Assembly: GCA_029959195.1 (NCBI GenBank)
Contig: CP114126.1
Location: 62,001-126,000 of the forward strand
Length of the DNA: 64,000 nucleotides
Source of the DNA: Dictyophora rubrovolvata
Taxonomy: Eukaryota; Basidiomycota; Agaricomycetes; Phallales; Phallaceae
Reading direction: 5' to 3'
Shown: positions 10,577 to 21,378 of the stretch, piece by piece
Numbering within the stretch: position 1 is the stretch's first letter
Layout: every line of letters starts with the position of its first letter
The notes under the pieces: generated by a model
What the model was told of the DNA's origin: nothing
Database searches by the model: none
What the model saw: only the letters and a program-made list of their open reading frames with translations
Made by a program: the position numbers and the translations under genes

Positions 10577-12002
10577 ATGTATAATGGAATTGGTTTAACA
10601 ACACCTCGTGGAAGGTGCGTCATATCTAGTTCATGATCGTTTTGAATTTTGTTTTACTAATTTATGCCGAAAACAGTGGAACGAGTGGATATGTCGTTCG
10701 CAATCTTTCGCATCTTCGACATCACGAAACTGCCATAGAGCGAGCTGCTGCTTTAGTTATTCATCCGCCGAGGCATCGAGAGCCTGACGCCGCCATTTTG
10801 GAACATGAACGTAAAAGAAAGGTTGAAATAAGGTGTTATGAACTCCAGGTTGAACTAGAGGATAAAGGGTATGATTGGATGTTTTTTTTTCAAAACGATT
10901 GTCTTAAATTGCCTGCCCTTTTTTTATGTACAGGATGGATGAAGATGCTATTAATCAAGAAGTTGATGAACTACGAGAGCGTCTTTTAAAAAACTTGTCT
11001 AGCTTGGACTCTTCGGCAAAGCAACTCAAGCTGACTGACACGCATGGACGTGCAGCGGCAAAAAAAACGGAACTTGACAAAATGGCGCGTGCATTGGGTA
11101 CAAGAAGCGATTATACCGAAGGGGAGGCATTCGATCGCGATAAGCAAGAAGAGTACAGACAACAACGTGCGATTGAGCGTGCAGAAAGAGATCGAAGGCG
11201 GGATGAAGAACGCGAGAAACGGGAGAAGGAGAAAGAGAAATGGGAGGCGATGAGGAAAGAAAGAGAGCGGTTACGTCGTAGACAAGAAGATCAGGCTCGA
11301 CAAGCGAGGGAAGAAGCTAGGAATAAAGACAGGGATTTGCCCCCTAATGTTCCTACTGGTCCTCGAAGGAGGGAGCCCAGTCCACCGCGCTATCCTTCTC
11401 GACGATCCCAGACACGTAGCCCTCCACCTGCCCCAACCAGTCGACGCTCATCGCCAGGCAGATTTCGAAGTCCTCCCCGACACAAATCAACGGGTGTTAC
11501 GGGTGTTAATCGGCGATCGCGCAGCCCTCCACCGTATCGTCGGGGGACCCGTAGTCCGCCTCCAGTCAGTCGTCGTAGCCGTGACCGTAGCCGTAGCCGC
11601 AGCCATAGCACCACACGGCACGAATTACGTCGTTCTAGATCGCCTCGACGTCCGCCTACTTACGCAGGGAACGGTTATAGACGTCGTCTTTCCCCCGTGC
11701 GGAGTATTTCTCGTGAACGGCGATCTGTAACTCCGCCCCCTCCCTCCCGTCGCCTATCATCACGTTCACCTCCCCATCGTCATATCTCGCCCTCTCCACC
11801 TCGACGTCGTGACAGGTCAAGGACGCCGCCGCCACGGCGTGGAACAGGGTTTGGAGAAAGAATCGTTGACGATAGATCGCCTACTCCTGAAGAATCGTCT
11901 ATGAATGGACGTTCTCGATCTCCTCCAATTAAGTCAGGGAAACGTTCAGTTTCTCGAGGTAGCTCCGGTTCGGAAATGTCCGTTTCAGGATCTGAGGGCT
12001 GA
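10577..12002 (+). CDS. CWC21: CWC21, spliceosomal cwf21-domain protein with long RS tail
   Basis: Component of the active spliceosome, near Prp8 and Snu114; the animal counterpart is SRRM2. The first exon reads [23 protein letters not shown], the hallmark N-terminus, after intron 10615-10676. A second intron (10869-10933) falls inside the cwf21 motif, giving YELQVELEDKGMDEDAINQEVDELRERLL. A charged coiled-coil segment (RDKQEEYRQQRAIERAERDRRRDEEREK) follows from about residue 145, then about 200 residues of RS/SPP repeats ending SGSEMSVSGSEG. Budding-yeast Cwc21 is short and has no such tail, so this one lies between it and SRRM2 in design. The RS part is likely phosphorylated by SR kinases. 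Confidence 0.92.
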
Positions 12003-12240
12003 AAGAAAGAAAAAGTCACTATTTTTTACGTTCTTTCGTGTTCTTATGTACAGAAAAATAATAATGTATTGACTACCATTTACGAGTAAATATTCAATAT
12101 CGGATGAACAAGGCCATTGTAACCCAAGTAAGCGAGTCGCGCTGTTTACATGAATCGCATTAGGGTTGTTTTCCTTTCAAAAGCACATAAAAGCACACAC
12201 CCTACTGCCTGCCAGCTGGCATTCGTTCTTGTCCTTTTCC

Positions 12241-13991
12241 ATGAGCTTTAGATCGCTCTCGCGCCTTATATCAAAGACTTTGTCGACGACCGGCAGTGGA
12301 ATACGATGTGCATCGACTGTATGACCAGGATTTGGCTCTCGCCCATCTTTTTCTCCAGCTGCTTACCCGTTTTAAATTAGAAACCCTGCGATCTATATTT
12401 GACAGCGACGCATGTTTCTTCCAAAAACGTTCCGAAAGAACAGACCGAGTTGCTCAAAAATGCTGAGAAGAGTCTTCTTCCTGTCTACGCTCGTCCCGAA
12501 GAAATCGTCCTTAGTCATGGCAAAGGGTGCTATGTGTTTTCCGTTAGCGGACAGAAATACTTGGATTTTTGTGCAGGAATCGCCGTTAACTCTCTAGGGC
12601 ACGGGGATGAGGAATTTGTGAAGGTAGAATTTATCAACTTTTTTCTGAGATAATACTTCAAATGGAAAGCTGCCCTGCGTACTAGGCTCTCACGAACCAA
12701 GCAAGTAAATTGATACATTCAAGCAATGTTTATCACAATGAGTAAGTAATTTTTATATTGGTTTTCCCAATGCTACGATTGGGGAGCTTGATTTACAACA
12801 CCGGCTTTGTTATAGGCACGCTGCAAAGCTAGCCACTCTCTTGATAGAGCTTACCAAACGAGATGGCGGCCTAGGCTGGAAGGCCGGCGCAAACGAAAAT
12901 CATGATGACAGCAAGGGAGCAAAAGTATTTTTCAGTAATTCGGGTACGGAGGCCAATGAGGGAGCACTGAAGATCGCTCGGATGGCAGGGAAGATGCGCT
13001 GGTCTGCAAAAACCGGACAAGCCTGGGATTCGCCTCATTCAATATGCGACAAATATGAAATTGTATGCTTTGAACGCTCATTTCATGGTCGGAGTATGGG
13101 GGCATTGAGTATCACTAATACTCGCAAATACCAAGCGCCGTTCGAACCGCTTTTACCGGGCGTAAAGATCGGACGAATCAATGACCTGGCTTCTGTGGAC
13201 GCCTTAGTGACCGATAAAACCTGTGCTGTAATCGTGGAACCGATTCAAGGCGAAGGTGGGATAAATGCCTGCGAAGAGAACTGGCTGCGAAGATTGCGAG
13301 AACGATGCGACGAGACGGATGCGGTATTAATATTCGACGAAATCCAGGCGAGTAATATGACAGTCATTATTTGCAGAATTTCGCTTACCGGAATTGTGGT
13401 CTAATAGTGCGGACTATACAGGACCGGATCGTTGTGGGCTCATAGCCAATATGAAATAGGATGTCACCCTGACATGATAACAATGGCAAAGCCATTGGCC
13501 AACGGCTATCCAATCGGTGCTATTATGATGCGCGATACAATCGGCCAGTACATGACTGCAGGTGAGACTTCTCTTATACTCAAATGTTAGTAGTCTCATC
13601 ACTCGGATCAACAGGAACTCATGGGACAACTTTTGGCGGTTCGCCTCTTGCTTGTGCATTGGGGACACACGTCCTGTCGAGGCTCTCTCACCCCGAATTC
13701 ATGGAGAAAGTACGTGAGACTGGCGAATATTTAGACCAACGTTTACGGAGACTTCCCGAGTGGTTTCCTCATATTCTGCACAGGGAAGTTCGAGGACGAG
13801 GATTAATTAGAGGGCTTGGTTTTCTCGAGGGGAAATCCCCTGCCAAACTGGTTGAGCTTGCTCGACGAAGGGGGTTGCTCCTGTTGACTGGAGGGGCAGA
13901 TGCTGTTAGAGTTGTGCCTAGTCTGACCATTGCAAGAGACGAGGTCGACAAGGCGGTGGATGTCATTGAAAGCTGTCTCATGATTATGTAA
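12241..13991 (+). CDS. ARG8: Acetylornithine aminotransferase, mitochondrial (arginine synthesis)
   Basis: PLP enzyme of the mitochondrial matrix that converts N-acetylglutamate semialdehyde to N-acetylornithine. The first exon (MSFRSLSRLISKTLSTTGSGI) is an Arg/Ser-rich targeting peptide. Later exons read KNAEKSLLPVYARPEEIVLSHGKGCYV, ALTNQASKLIHSSNVYHNE, FFSNSGTEANEGALKIAR (PLP phosphate loop), SFHGRSMGALS, LIFDEIQCGLYRTG and TMAKPLANGYPIGA, with the Schiff-base lysine, then THGTTFGGSPLACA. Class III aminotransferase features are all present. The first intron end is uncertain; a donor at CGAT|GTGCATC or GGCA|GTGGAA keeps the frame. The intron at 13348-13407 has GC-AG ends. The next gene, HEM1, starts 163 bp after the stop. 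Confidence 0.93.
13348..13407 (+). other. ARG8: GC-AG intron in ARG8
   Basis: The exon ends GAA ATC CAG and the next starts TGC GGA CTA TAC, giving E-I-Q-C-G-L-Y-R-T-G, a conserved stretch of class III aminotransferases. The 60 bases between begin GCGAGT and end TAATAG. No GT donor nearby keeps the frame. Apart from the second base, the donor CAG|GCGAGT fits the usual consensus, as expected of a GC donor. Confidence 0.85.
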
Positions 13992-14063
13992 TTACATTTT
14001 AGACGTTCGCCCAATCGGAACGCGTTGCATTGTAATGTCGGCGGCTAATTGATGATTATTGAC

Positions 14064-14077
14064 TGACTCTTATATAA
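14064..14077 (+). promoter_or_regulatory. HEM1: TGACTC element next to a TATA box, HEM1 promoter
   Basis: TGACTC at 14064-14069 is the core Gcn4/bZIP site. It is followed at once by TATATAA at 14071-14077, 78 bp before the HEM1 ATG. The whole HEM1 upstream region is only 163 bp because ARG8 ends at 13991. Use of these sites is inference from sequence match and position. Confidence 0.5.
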
Positions 14078-14154
14078 GACTGTCCCCTCACCTCAAGTCC
14101 TGCAACGGCCTTTTTTCCCATCTTGCCCTTCAATATTCTTTTCTCTTACTCGCC

Positions 14155-16198
14155 ATGATTGACAAACTTTCTTCTCTTGCCAAATTCAAGCGTGCTTGCC
14201 CCTTCTTGGGGCGCACGAAGATGAGTACGCTCAGGACGCTCGCCACGTCTACCTCGTCTCGAACACCCTCTATATCTCGTCTGACTGAGAAGGCAACCGG
14301 ATGCCCCGTCATGGGTCCGGCTCTTGCCCTTCGTTCTTCTCAACTTGCTCATTCCACTAGGAATTATGCGAGCGTAGCTTCTAATCATCACCACCAAGAT
14401 GGCTTTTCTATCCCCCCGCAGGGTGTTTGCCCTCACGCCAAAGCTGGTCAAGAAGCTGCTCAAAAAGCCGAAGCCCTTGCACAACTTGTTAGTTCCAATC
14501 GTGCTGCCAAAGTTTCTTCCGTCCCAACTTTTGACTACGAAATGTTCTACGACGCCGAACTTGACAAGAAGCACAAGGACAAGAGCTATCGCTATTTCAA
14601 CAACATTAATCGACTTGCCGCCAAGTTTCCTGTGGCCCATACTACTAACTTCAAAGATGAAGTCGATGTCTGGTGCTCAAACGATTATCTCGGCATGAGC
14701 AAGAATCCAGTTGTCCTGGATACTATGCAGTAAGTAGCTCTGGTCATATTCTGGAGCTCGAGTCTCACTTGACTTGCCCCCTCAGCCGCACTTTGAACAA
14801 ATACGGCGCCGGAGCGGGAGGAACTCGCAACATCGCTGGCAATGGTGCTACTCACCTTGCCCTTGAAAAAGAGCTTGCAGCACTGCACAGAAAGCACGCT
14901 GCTCTTGTTTTCTCTTCTTGCTACGTAGCGAACGATGCAACTCTTTCCACTTTGGGATCCAAGCTGCCTGGATGCGTGATTTTCTCCGATAATATGAATC
15001 ACGCTTCTATGATTCAAGGCATCAGAAACTCCCGTGCCGCCAAAGTCATTTTTAAGCATAACGATATGCAGGACCTCGAAGCGAAGCTGAAACAATATCC
15101 CAAGGATACCCCAAAGATAATTGCCTTTGAAAGTGTTTACTCTATGTGCGGTAGCATAGGTCCTATTGCCGAAATATGTGATTTAGCCGAAGAATATGGT
15201 GCTATTACTTTCCTTGACGAGGTAGGCTTATTTTTATCCGAGTCAAATTTGTGTATTTCCGTGAATTAATCCTTGAATGGTATTTTTTAAAGGTTCATGC
15301 TGTTGGCATGTATGGTCCACGTGGCGCTGGTGTTGCTGAACATCTCGATTTCGAAACGCACCTCCGTGCTGGGCAAAGCGCCGAGCCAATCAAAGGTACT
15401 GTAATGGACAGAGTCGATATTATCACCGGTACTCTTGGAAAAGCTTATGGTATTGTCGGAGGCTACATCGCTGGTTCTACTAACTTGGTTGATATGGTCC
15501 GCTCTTACGCTCCCGGTTTTATCTTTACGACTTCCCTCCCTCCCGTCATTGCTGCTGGTGCTCAAGCTAGTATTGCGTATCAAATGCGTTACATGGGTGA
15601 CCGTAGACTGCAACACTTGAACACCCGTGAGCTCAAACGCCGATTTGAAACCATGGATATACCAGTCGTTCCCGGTCCTTCTCACATTGTCCCCGTTTTA
15701 GTTGGAGATGCTGCCTTAGCAAAAGCTGCCTCTGATTCTCTCCTTGCAGATCATGGTATTTACGTTCAAAGCATCAACTACCCTACGGTTGCCGTCGGTG
15801 AAGAGCGTCTCAGGATTACACCTACCCCCGGTCATACTGCAGAACAATTGTCTAAGATTATCAATGCTGTCGATGAAGTTTTCACTCGGCTCGGTATTCG
15901 TCGTAAAAGCGAATGGGTGCAGCTTGGTGGACGCGCTGGTGTGGGAATAGGCAAAGATGTTGTTGAACCCATGTGGACTGATGAGCAACTCGGCTTAAAC
16001 GACAATACTGCTCCAATTATCCTTTCTCAAGGTGCAAAGGCTGTCGTGGATATTAAAGCGGTGAAACAGGCCCAAGATATCATAGACAAGCTTCTGGGTA
16101 CCGCAGTCAAGACCAACCATCATCTTGGCCAAACTAGCACTGGATTATTCAATCCGACTGCGATGCATGCCCCCAAGCCTGTAGTTACCTTAGCTTGA
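14155..16198 (+). CDS. HEM1: 5-aminolevulinate synthase, mitochondrial (first step of haem synthesis)
   Basis: PLP enzyme joining glycine and succinyl-CoA in the mitochondrial matrix. The presequence contains Cys-Pro haem regulatory motifs: ACPF near residue 14, GCPV near 45 and VCPH near 90. The catalytic core begins [17 protein letters not shown], with [40 protein letters not shown]-type loop ([12 protein letters not shown]), [18 protein letters not shown] and [14 protein letters not shown], with the PLP lysine. Two introns, 14730-14785 and 15222-15292, keep the frame. The start at 14155 follows CTCGCC; an in-frame ATG at 14059 would overlap the promoter elements and is unlikely. Length, about 640 residues, fits fungal enzymes. 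The CP motifs suggest haem feedback on import, as known for animal ALAS. Confidence 0.96.
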
Positions 16199-16467
16199 CA
16201 AGTAGTATTTTGTTATTCTTGAATATTTTTATGTTGTAGTTATTGGTTCCATTATTACAAATACTACACGACCACGCTTGTTCTATCTGCGTCAAATTCT
16301 GTGCCATACCACCGTGACATTAGCGCGCGTGTCATCATTCCCTCTGCCTTAAATGGTAACCCTGAACAGCTGCTCATCGCCTTAGATCGAAACTTGAGTC
16401 TTTAAAACCTCTGCTTAACAGCTTTCATTGTTTTACGAAACATTTTTTACTTTCTTCTCCGTACATT

Positions 16468-18878
16468 ATGACATCTTTATCTCCTGAGATTGGTACGCTC
16501 ATTGTAGTTGTTCTTAAAGCGGTACGTTCGTTTTCGTTTGGCGTCACAGGCCTTTGCAATAAAACTCGATCTAGAAAAACCTTCCGAATAAAAGGCACAT
16601 AGGAAAACAAGATCCTTATTGTACACTTCGCCATGGTGAAAGTACTAAACGAACCAAGGCTTTGAAGCGCGGTGGTCAACATCCAGAGTGGGATGAAGAA
16701 CTGCGATTCACAATTTACGGAGATTTAGAGGACGACTGGGCAAAACTTACAGAAACCGCAGATGATCAACCTCCGCCGCCACCTCCTAAAGATAAGAGAA
16801 AGAAACGGAAGATCAGGGGAGGACTGAAAATGCTTGTAACATGTTTTGCGGATGACCCTAGAGAACCGGTGTATATTGGAGAAACGACCGTGGATCTTCA
16901 TGAGGCACTAACAAAGGGCGAAACGGATGGTGAGATATCAGCAAATTTGATTCGAGTGAGATCTCCTTTTGCTTATGTTTTTATTACTAGAATGGTTTAC
17001 TCTCACGAACAAAGAGAAGTATTGCGGAGAGGTGTACCTTGAGCTTACGTTTTGGTCCAATGTACGTCTTGTTTAGTGATGTCTTAAATGATCAATATTC
17101 ATGCTTTTAATATAGGAAAAACCACCAGAAAAGAAAGCCAAACGGCCTTCTACCTCCAATCCGCAGTACGGAGGTCCTGGCTCCTTCACTCCTTCGTCAT
17201 CGGATGGAACATCTCTATCTACCAATGGCGGAAGTCCTGCTCATGCAGACAGCTCTTCCATTTCCTCGCTGAAAACTTCAGGCTCTATAGCCTCAGTGAA
17301 CCTGTATCAACCTCCGTACGAGCGACAATCCCGTCATAGTGATGTCGATCAGTTAGCGAGCCGCGTCGCCGATCTTGCCGTTGACTCCAATTCGCGAAGA
17401 GAGAGTCTTCCAGTAAGTCTTCTCACTTGTGTGGCACTTTTTTTCCCCTTATAAATTTACCTTCGTAGCCACCTAATAACGCTGGTCCCTCCGAGTTCGG
17501 TTACGCTGACTCGCCATCTCGGATCAACGGAACTTATACTAGCACACTTTCTTCGTCTGGTTCCATTTCTTCGGTGCATAGCATACACAGTGTACCCCCC
17601 TCTCTCAGTCCGCATCATCGAAACACTCTCTCTACACGTCCAGAAGCATCCCATTCTCCGAATGGTTCGGCGACGCCGTTAAGGATTCCCTCTACGTCGT
17701 ATCATTCGCCTCACTCGCCCCATCGGTATGACACCACACCAGCGGACAACTATTCATCATCATCTTCAGGCTTTTTTTATACCGCGGCATTTCCTGAGCC
17801 AGAAATACCTACACCTTCACCGGTTTCATATCCTTCCTACGACCCCACGCCTCCACCACCGCTCTCAGTCGCACCATCTGGATTCGTGCTACCGCAGCCA
17901 ACCGCAGCAAGTTCGGATTATACTTCCTCAATAACACACTCCAGTTTCCCTTACCAATCACAGCCTTCCCATTTACCTTATCAACCTCCGCCGGTCGCTC
18001 CTCCAGCTCCCCAAACCCCGCAGCCTCTGCAGCCTCCTCAAACTCCATTCCAGCCTCTGCAAACGCCTCCACCCCCGCTGAATTCATATCCAGTTCAAAA
18101 TCACACATCATCTTCCCACCCTTCGGAAGACTATAGTGCTCAAGGCAGTTCGCCGGGTACAGCTGCTTCGACTTACAGGGATTCGCAAAGTCATACAACA
18201 TCCTCTCCCCAACTTCCACCTGTTAATGCGTTTCAACAACTCCAAGGTGTAGCTCCCCAAGGCTCACGTCCACTGCCCTTCCCTCAGGTGAAGTCCGAGC
18301 AAACAAGTTCATCGGGCTTTTCAACAGGCTCGCTACCAGGAGTGCCGTTTTCTGCTCCTGGACCACCCCCACCGCTTCCGCCGCCTCCACCACCGCCACC
18401 ACCTCCTCGGCATCGGCCTTCACTTCCTCCAACACCGTCCATGACGCCTTCTGCAAGCTATCCGTCTTCCGCTTTACCGTCCTATCCGAACAGCACATAC
18501 AATACACCACCGGCTCCTCCCTCGCAGTTTTACAATCACCCGTCGCCATCCCCAAGTCATCACACACAATCATCCTTTAATTCCCATTATTATAATACAC
18601 CCGAAACCCCTTCTAATATTGGATTGACGCGTCAACCTTACACATATGCTACCCCACCACAGCCGTCGCGGACACCAACATTGCCTTACCAGTCTCCCCC
18701 ACAGTGGCAGACGCCTCCATATTCTTCTGGATATGTGAGTACGCCCCCGCATCCAGCTCAGGGCTACTCATCGCCACCTCCACCTCCTCCGCCAGTGATG
18801 CCTACGCCTAATTTCTATGCAAACACCCCTGCAGCGCCACCGTACGGATACCCCCCATCCAATCAATACGGATGGTAA
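16468..18878 (+). CDS. C2-domain protein with long proline-rich tail, Fic1/Inn1-like
   Basis: An N-terminal C2 domain is built from several exons: MTSLSPEIGTLIVVVLKA, KNLPNKRHIGKQDPYCTLRHG, GGQHPEWDEELRFTIYG, IGETTVDLHEAL and EWFTLTNKEKYCGEVYLELTFW. An acidic and basic insert (DDQPPPPPPKDKRKKRK) splits the sandwich. Introns lie near 16519-16573, 16933-16990, 17060-17116 and 17413-17468. The rest, about 500 residues, is Ser/Pro/Tyr/Thr-rich with many PxxP motifs and a Pro run PPPPLPPPPPPPPPPRHRPS. An N-terminal C2 followed by a PxxP tail is the architecture of S. pombe Fic1 and budding-yeast Inn1, which bind SH3 proteins at the division ring. Orthology is inferred from architecture, not proven. 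The end is tail to tail with a small membrane-protein gene. Confidence 0.75.
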
Positions 18879-19019
18879 TGGATGGAGACACGTGCTGAAC
18901 TTTTCTTGGAATTCGTGCAACTGCACAAATCTATTCTTTTAATTTCTCCCGGGTGTTCACACATATTTGTGCAGCCGATTTTAAATTATATAATTAATAC
19001 GGAATCTTCTCATAGGTAT

Positions 19020-19669
19020 CTAATCATCGACTGCATCCTGCTTTCTTTTGGATAACTCTGCTTCTTCTCTCTGCGTCATCCAGTGGGCAATTTCGGGTTC
19101 TGTGCCAATTTTGCCTTGCCTGGCAAGCTGAATACGAGCTTCCCGTCGTAGTCGATCGTCAAGGACCCTTTGATCCACTTCGTGTCGTAATAATGCCGTA
19201 TCTGCTCCGACCATTAACCCAAAGATTGTACCTATAGAAGGACGATGGAATCTTAATAATAAATCTTAGCAATGAACACGAAACGGTGTGTATGTACATG
19301 TAGACACTAGAAACCCTTTGAAAGCCAAAGTTTGCCGTCTTGCTCGCTTGAATAAACGCGAATGGCGAAGAATGCATTAATAGACTCGTACCGGAACAAA
19401 GGCCATGTGTGGTGAACGAGAATAACTGCTGTTAATCCTAGAGCCGTTGCCTTAAGAGCCCCCTGCGCAATCTTGCGATGAGTCCACTACTTTCAAAACT
19501 ACTTCTGAAAACCGGCGACTTTACATATGTTCCCGACTTTATTTGAAGTTCATGGGCTTTATCGGCTTGCAATTTCCTCCTCTCGCGGTCCATTTGGGCT
19601 TGCTTTGCGGTTTGCCGGTGGTTTATATAGTGCTAGTGAGGTGTGATGTCACGTCTGTAGTACCTTCAT
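19020..19669 (-). CDS. Small, probably two-span membrane protein, unknown
   Basis: I do not recognise the family with confidence. The best model starts at 19669 (MK, an intron, then HYINHRQTAKQAQMDRERRKLQADKAHELQIK), with an alternative ATG at 19593. It continues WTHRKIAQGALKATALGLTAVILVHHTWPLFR, a likely membrane helix, EQDGKLWLSKG, then GTIFGLMVGADTALLRHEVDQR, a second amphipathic or membrane segment, and a charged tail RRLEARIQLARQG-like region ending KQDAVDD. About 150 residues. The topology and size recall HIG1-type mitochondrial proteins, but that is a weak analogy. One intron in this model would be only 38 nt, so that join is doubtful. The head-to-head neighbour starts 9 bp away. Confidence 0.55.
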
Positions 19670-19678
19670 TTTTGATTG

Positions 19679-21247
19679 ATGCCAGCATTTCCAGGGTCGT
19701 CAAACGGGGACTCTGACGAACTCTACACTACATCTTCAATACCGATTCCTTCAGAAAGCACCTTAAATGACCAAAAAATTAAAACCTTCATTTTACAACA
19801 AAAAAAAAAGCTGTTGTTGAGCGGCAAGTTTGTCGCACCGGGACACGAAATATTGTAAGTATAGATTCAATTGTACGATTGAATATTATATTGAACATAA
19901 GACTTGTGCTTCCAATTTGAAAGGAAAAATGAACTGGTCCTTCGCTGGTCGGTGTCATTACATTATGAACTCAGCGGGGCCGATATTCACTTTTTTTTAA
20001 TAGGAGGACTAGCAGTACCTTTAATTCAATTAAAAACCCCATATATATTTCGGATTCCGAAGAAGAATTGAAATCGGGCAGGATTTCGCCTGACCAGTCC
20101 GATGTCTGTATTGACAGAGTAATTAATATTGCTCTCAATAACACTATACCTCGAGACTACTGTAGACGGGTCGTTGTTAGCAGCGATACCATCTACACAG
20201 TATCAATGTTTGGAGACCTCCAAACAGTTGATCTAAAAAGGTAGCCCATTTGACTTCTTCGCTTCTAGACTGACCTTACAATGTTACGGTGAGAATTTAG
20301 ATCCACGACGAAAACGATCAAAGAAGGCGCAAAACAGACAAACGTCCAAGACGCTATGTTTATAGACAACTCCCTTGTTTATGCAAGCAAGGATAGTCTC
20401 TCGGTATTTAACGTTCTTCAGGTTGAGTTTGCCCCATAGACTACAGTTCCCGAAAGTTGATATAGATTACAGGGAGAAGAGGTTGAATATCCTACGAAAC
20501 TCAAAATTACCTGTCTGGTACCCTTCGCGGTCGGAGGGGATCTGAGTTTGGTCGCGGGCACGGAATGTGGCCTCGGCTACTGGCTAATTTCCAACGATAA
20601 AGCTAAATATAAAAAGCTTGATAATTCAAAGACGAGAATAAATGCTATAGCACTTCAAAATGAAGGGATGGCGATATCGTCATCGGGACGAAAACTGAGG
20701 ATATTCGATATCACGGAGAATAAGAACGTTACCGAAGGGGTCATGTCCAGTTTTGTTAATCAGTTAAAAATCAATTCTGATTCTCCCAATCTTCTTGCTA
20801 TGGAGGTATCTGATTCTTCTATTGTATGGCCCTTATCTTAAGACGTCGCAGGTGTCGCATTTGGATCGACAGATCCATATACTTGATCTTCGGACTCCTC
20901 TATTCACGAAGCCGCCCGTCATAGAGATGGGATACCGAATCCCAGACATTAGTCAATACAAAAATTCACGTTTCGTCAAGGGCGACATGCTTCAAAATTT
21001 ATATGTCAGGGGGTACGAAGATGGTACCATCAACCTCTTTGACCTTCGCAGACCCGACGTGAGTGAGGCTGCGAGTGTATTATGGTGTTCCCACAGAGAT
21101 TAACATGAATAATAACTCCAGAGGGTGGCCACCATCACTCTAGCCCAACGAACGTCGCCAGTTGTGCACTGCATTTTATGCAATGCCAATTTGGCTTATG
21201 CCGTTGGCAAGAACACGTTTTCGTTTATTGATTTCAGTCTTAGCTAG
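19679..21247 (+). CDS. WD40-like beta-propeller protein, unknown
   Basis: Multi-exon gene whose pieces resemble degenerate propeller blades: VVVSSDTIYTVSMFGDLQTVDLKR, AMFIDNSLVYASKDSLSVFNVLQ, CLVPFAVGGDLSLVAGTECGLGYWLI, INAIALQNEGMAISSSGRKLRIFDI, RQIHILDLRT and YVRGYEDGTINLFDLRRPD, then VVHCILCNANLAYAVGKNTFSFIDF. The N-terminus (MPAFPGSSNGDSDELYTTSS) is acidic and disordered. Introns include one of about 146 nt after GHEIL and one that joins DLKR to STTKTIKEGA. No GH-dipeptide or canonical WD ends are present, so it is divergent. I cannot name an orthologue. It is convergent with the M28 peptidase, 131 bp apart. Confidence 0.65.
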
Positions 21248-21378
21248 GGGGGAGCCGGGTATGAACGCCAACTGAAACCGAAATTCATTATATAGACATT
21301 TAGATAATACCTGGACGTTATACCCTTAGACTATACAATCTAATTCCACCATGTAGCATACAGATATATTAAATTCGT

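Noticed and set aside
11390-11730. Opposite-strand and alternate-frame open frames in the CWC21 RS region
   Set aside because: They are shadows caused by the biased codons of the RS repeats.
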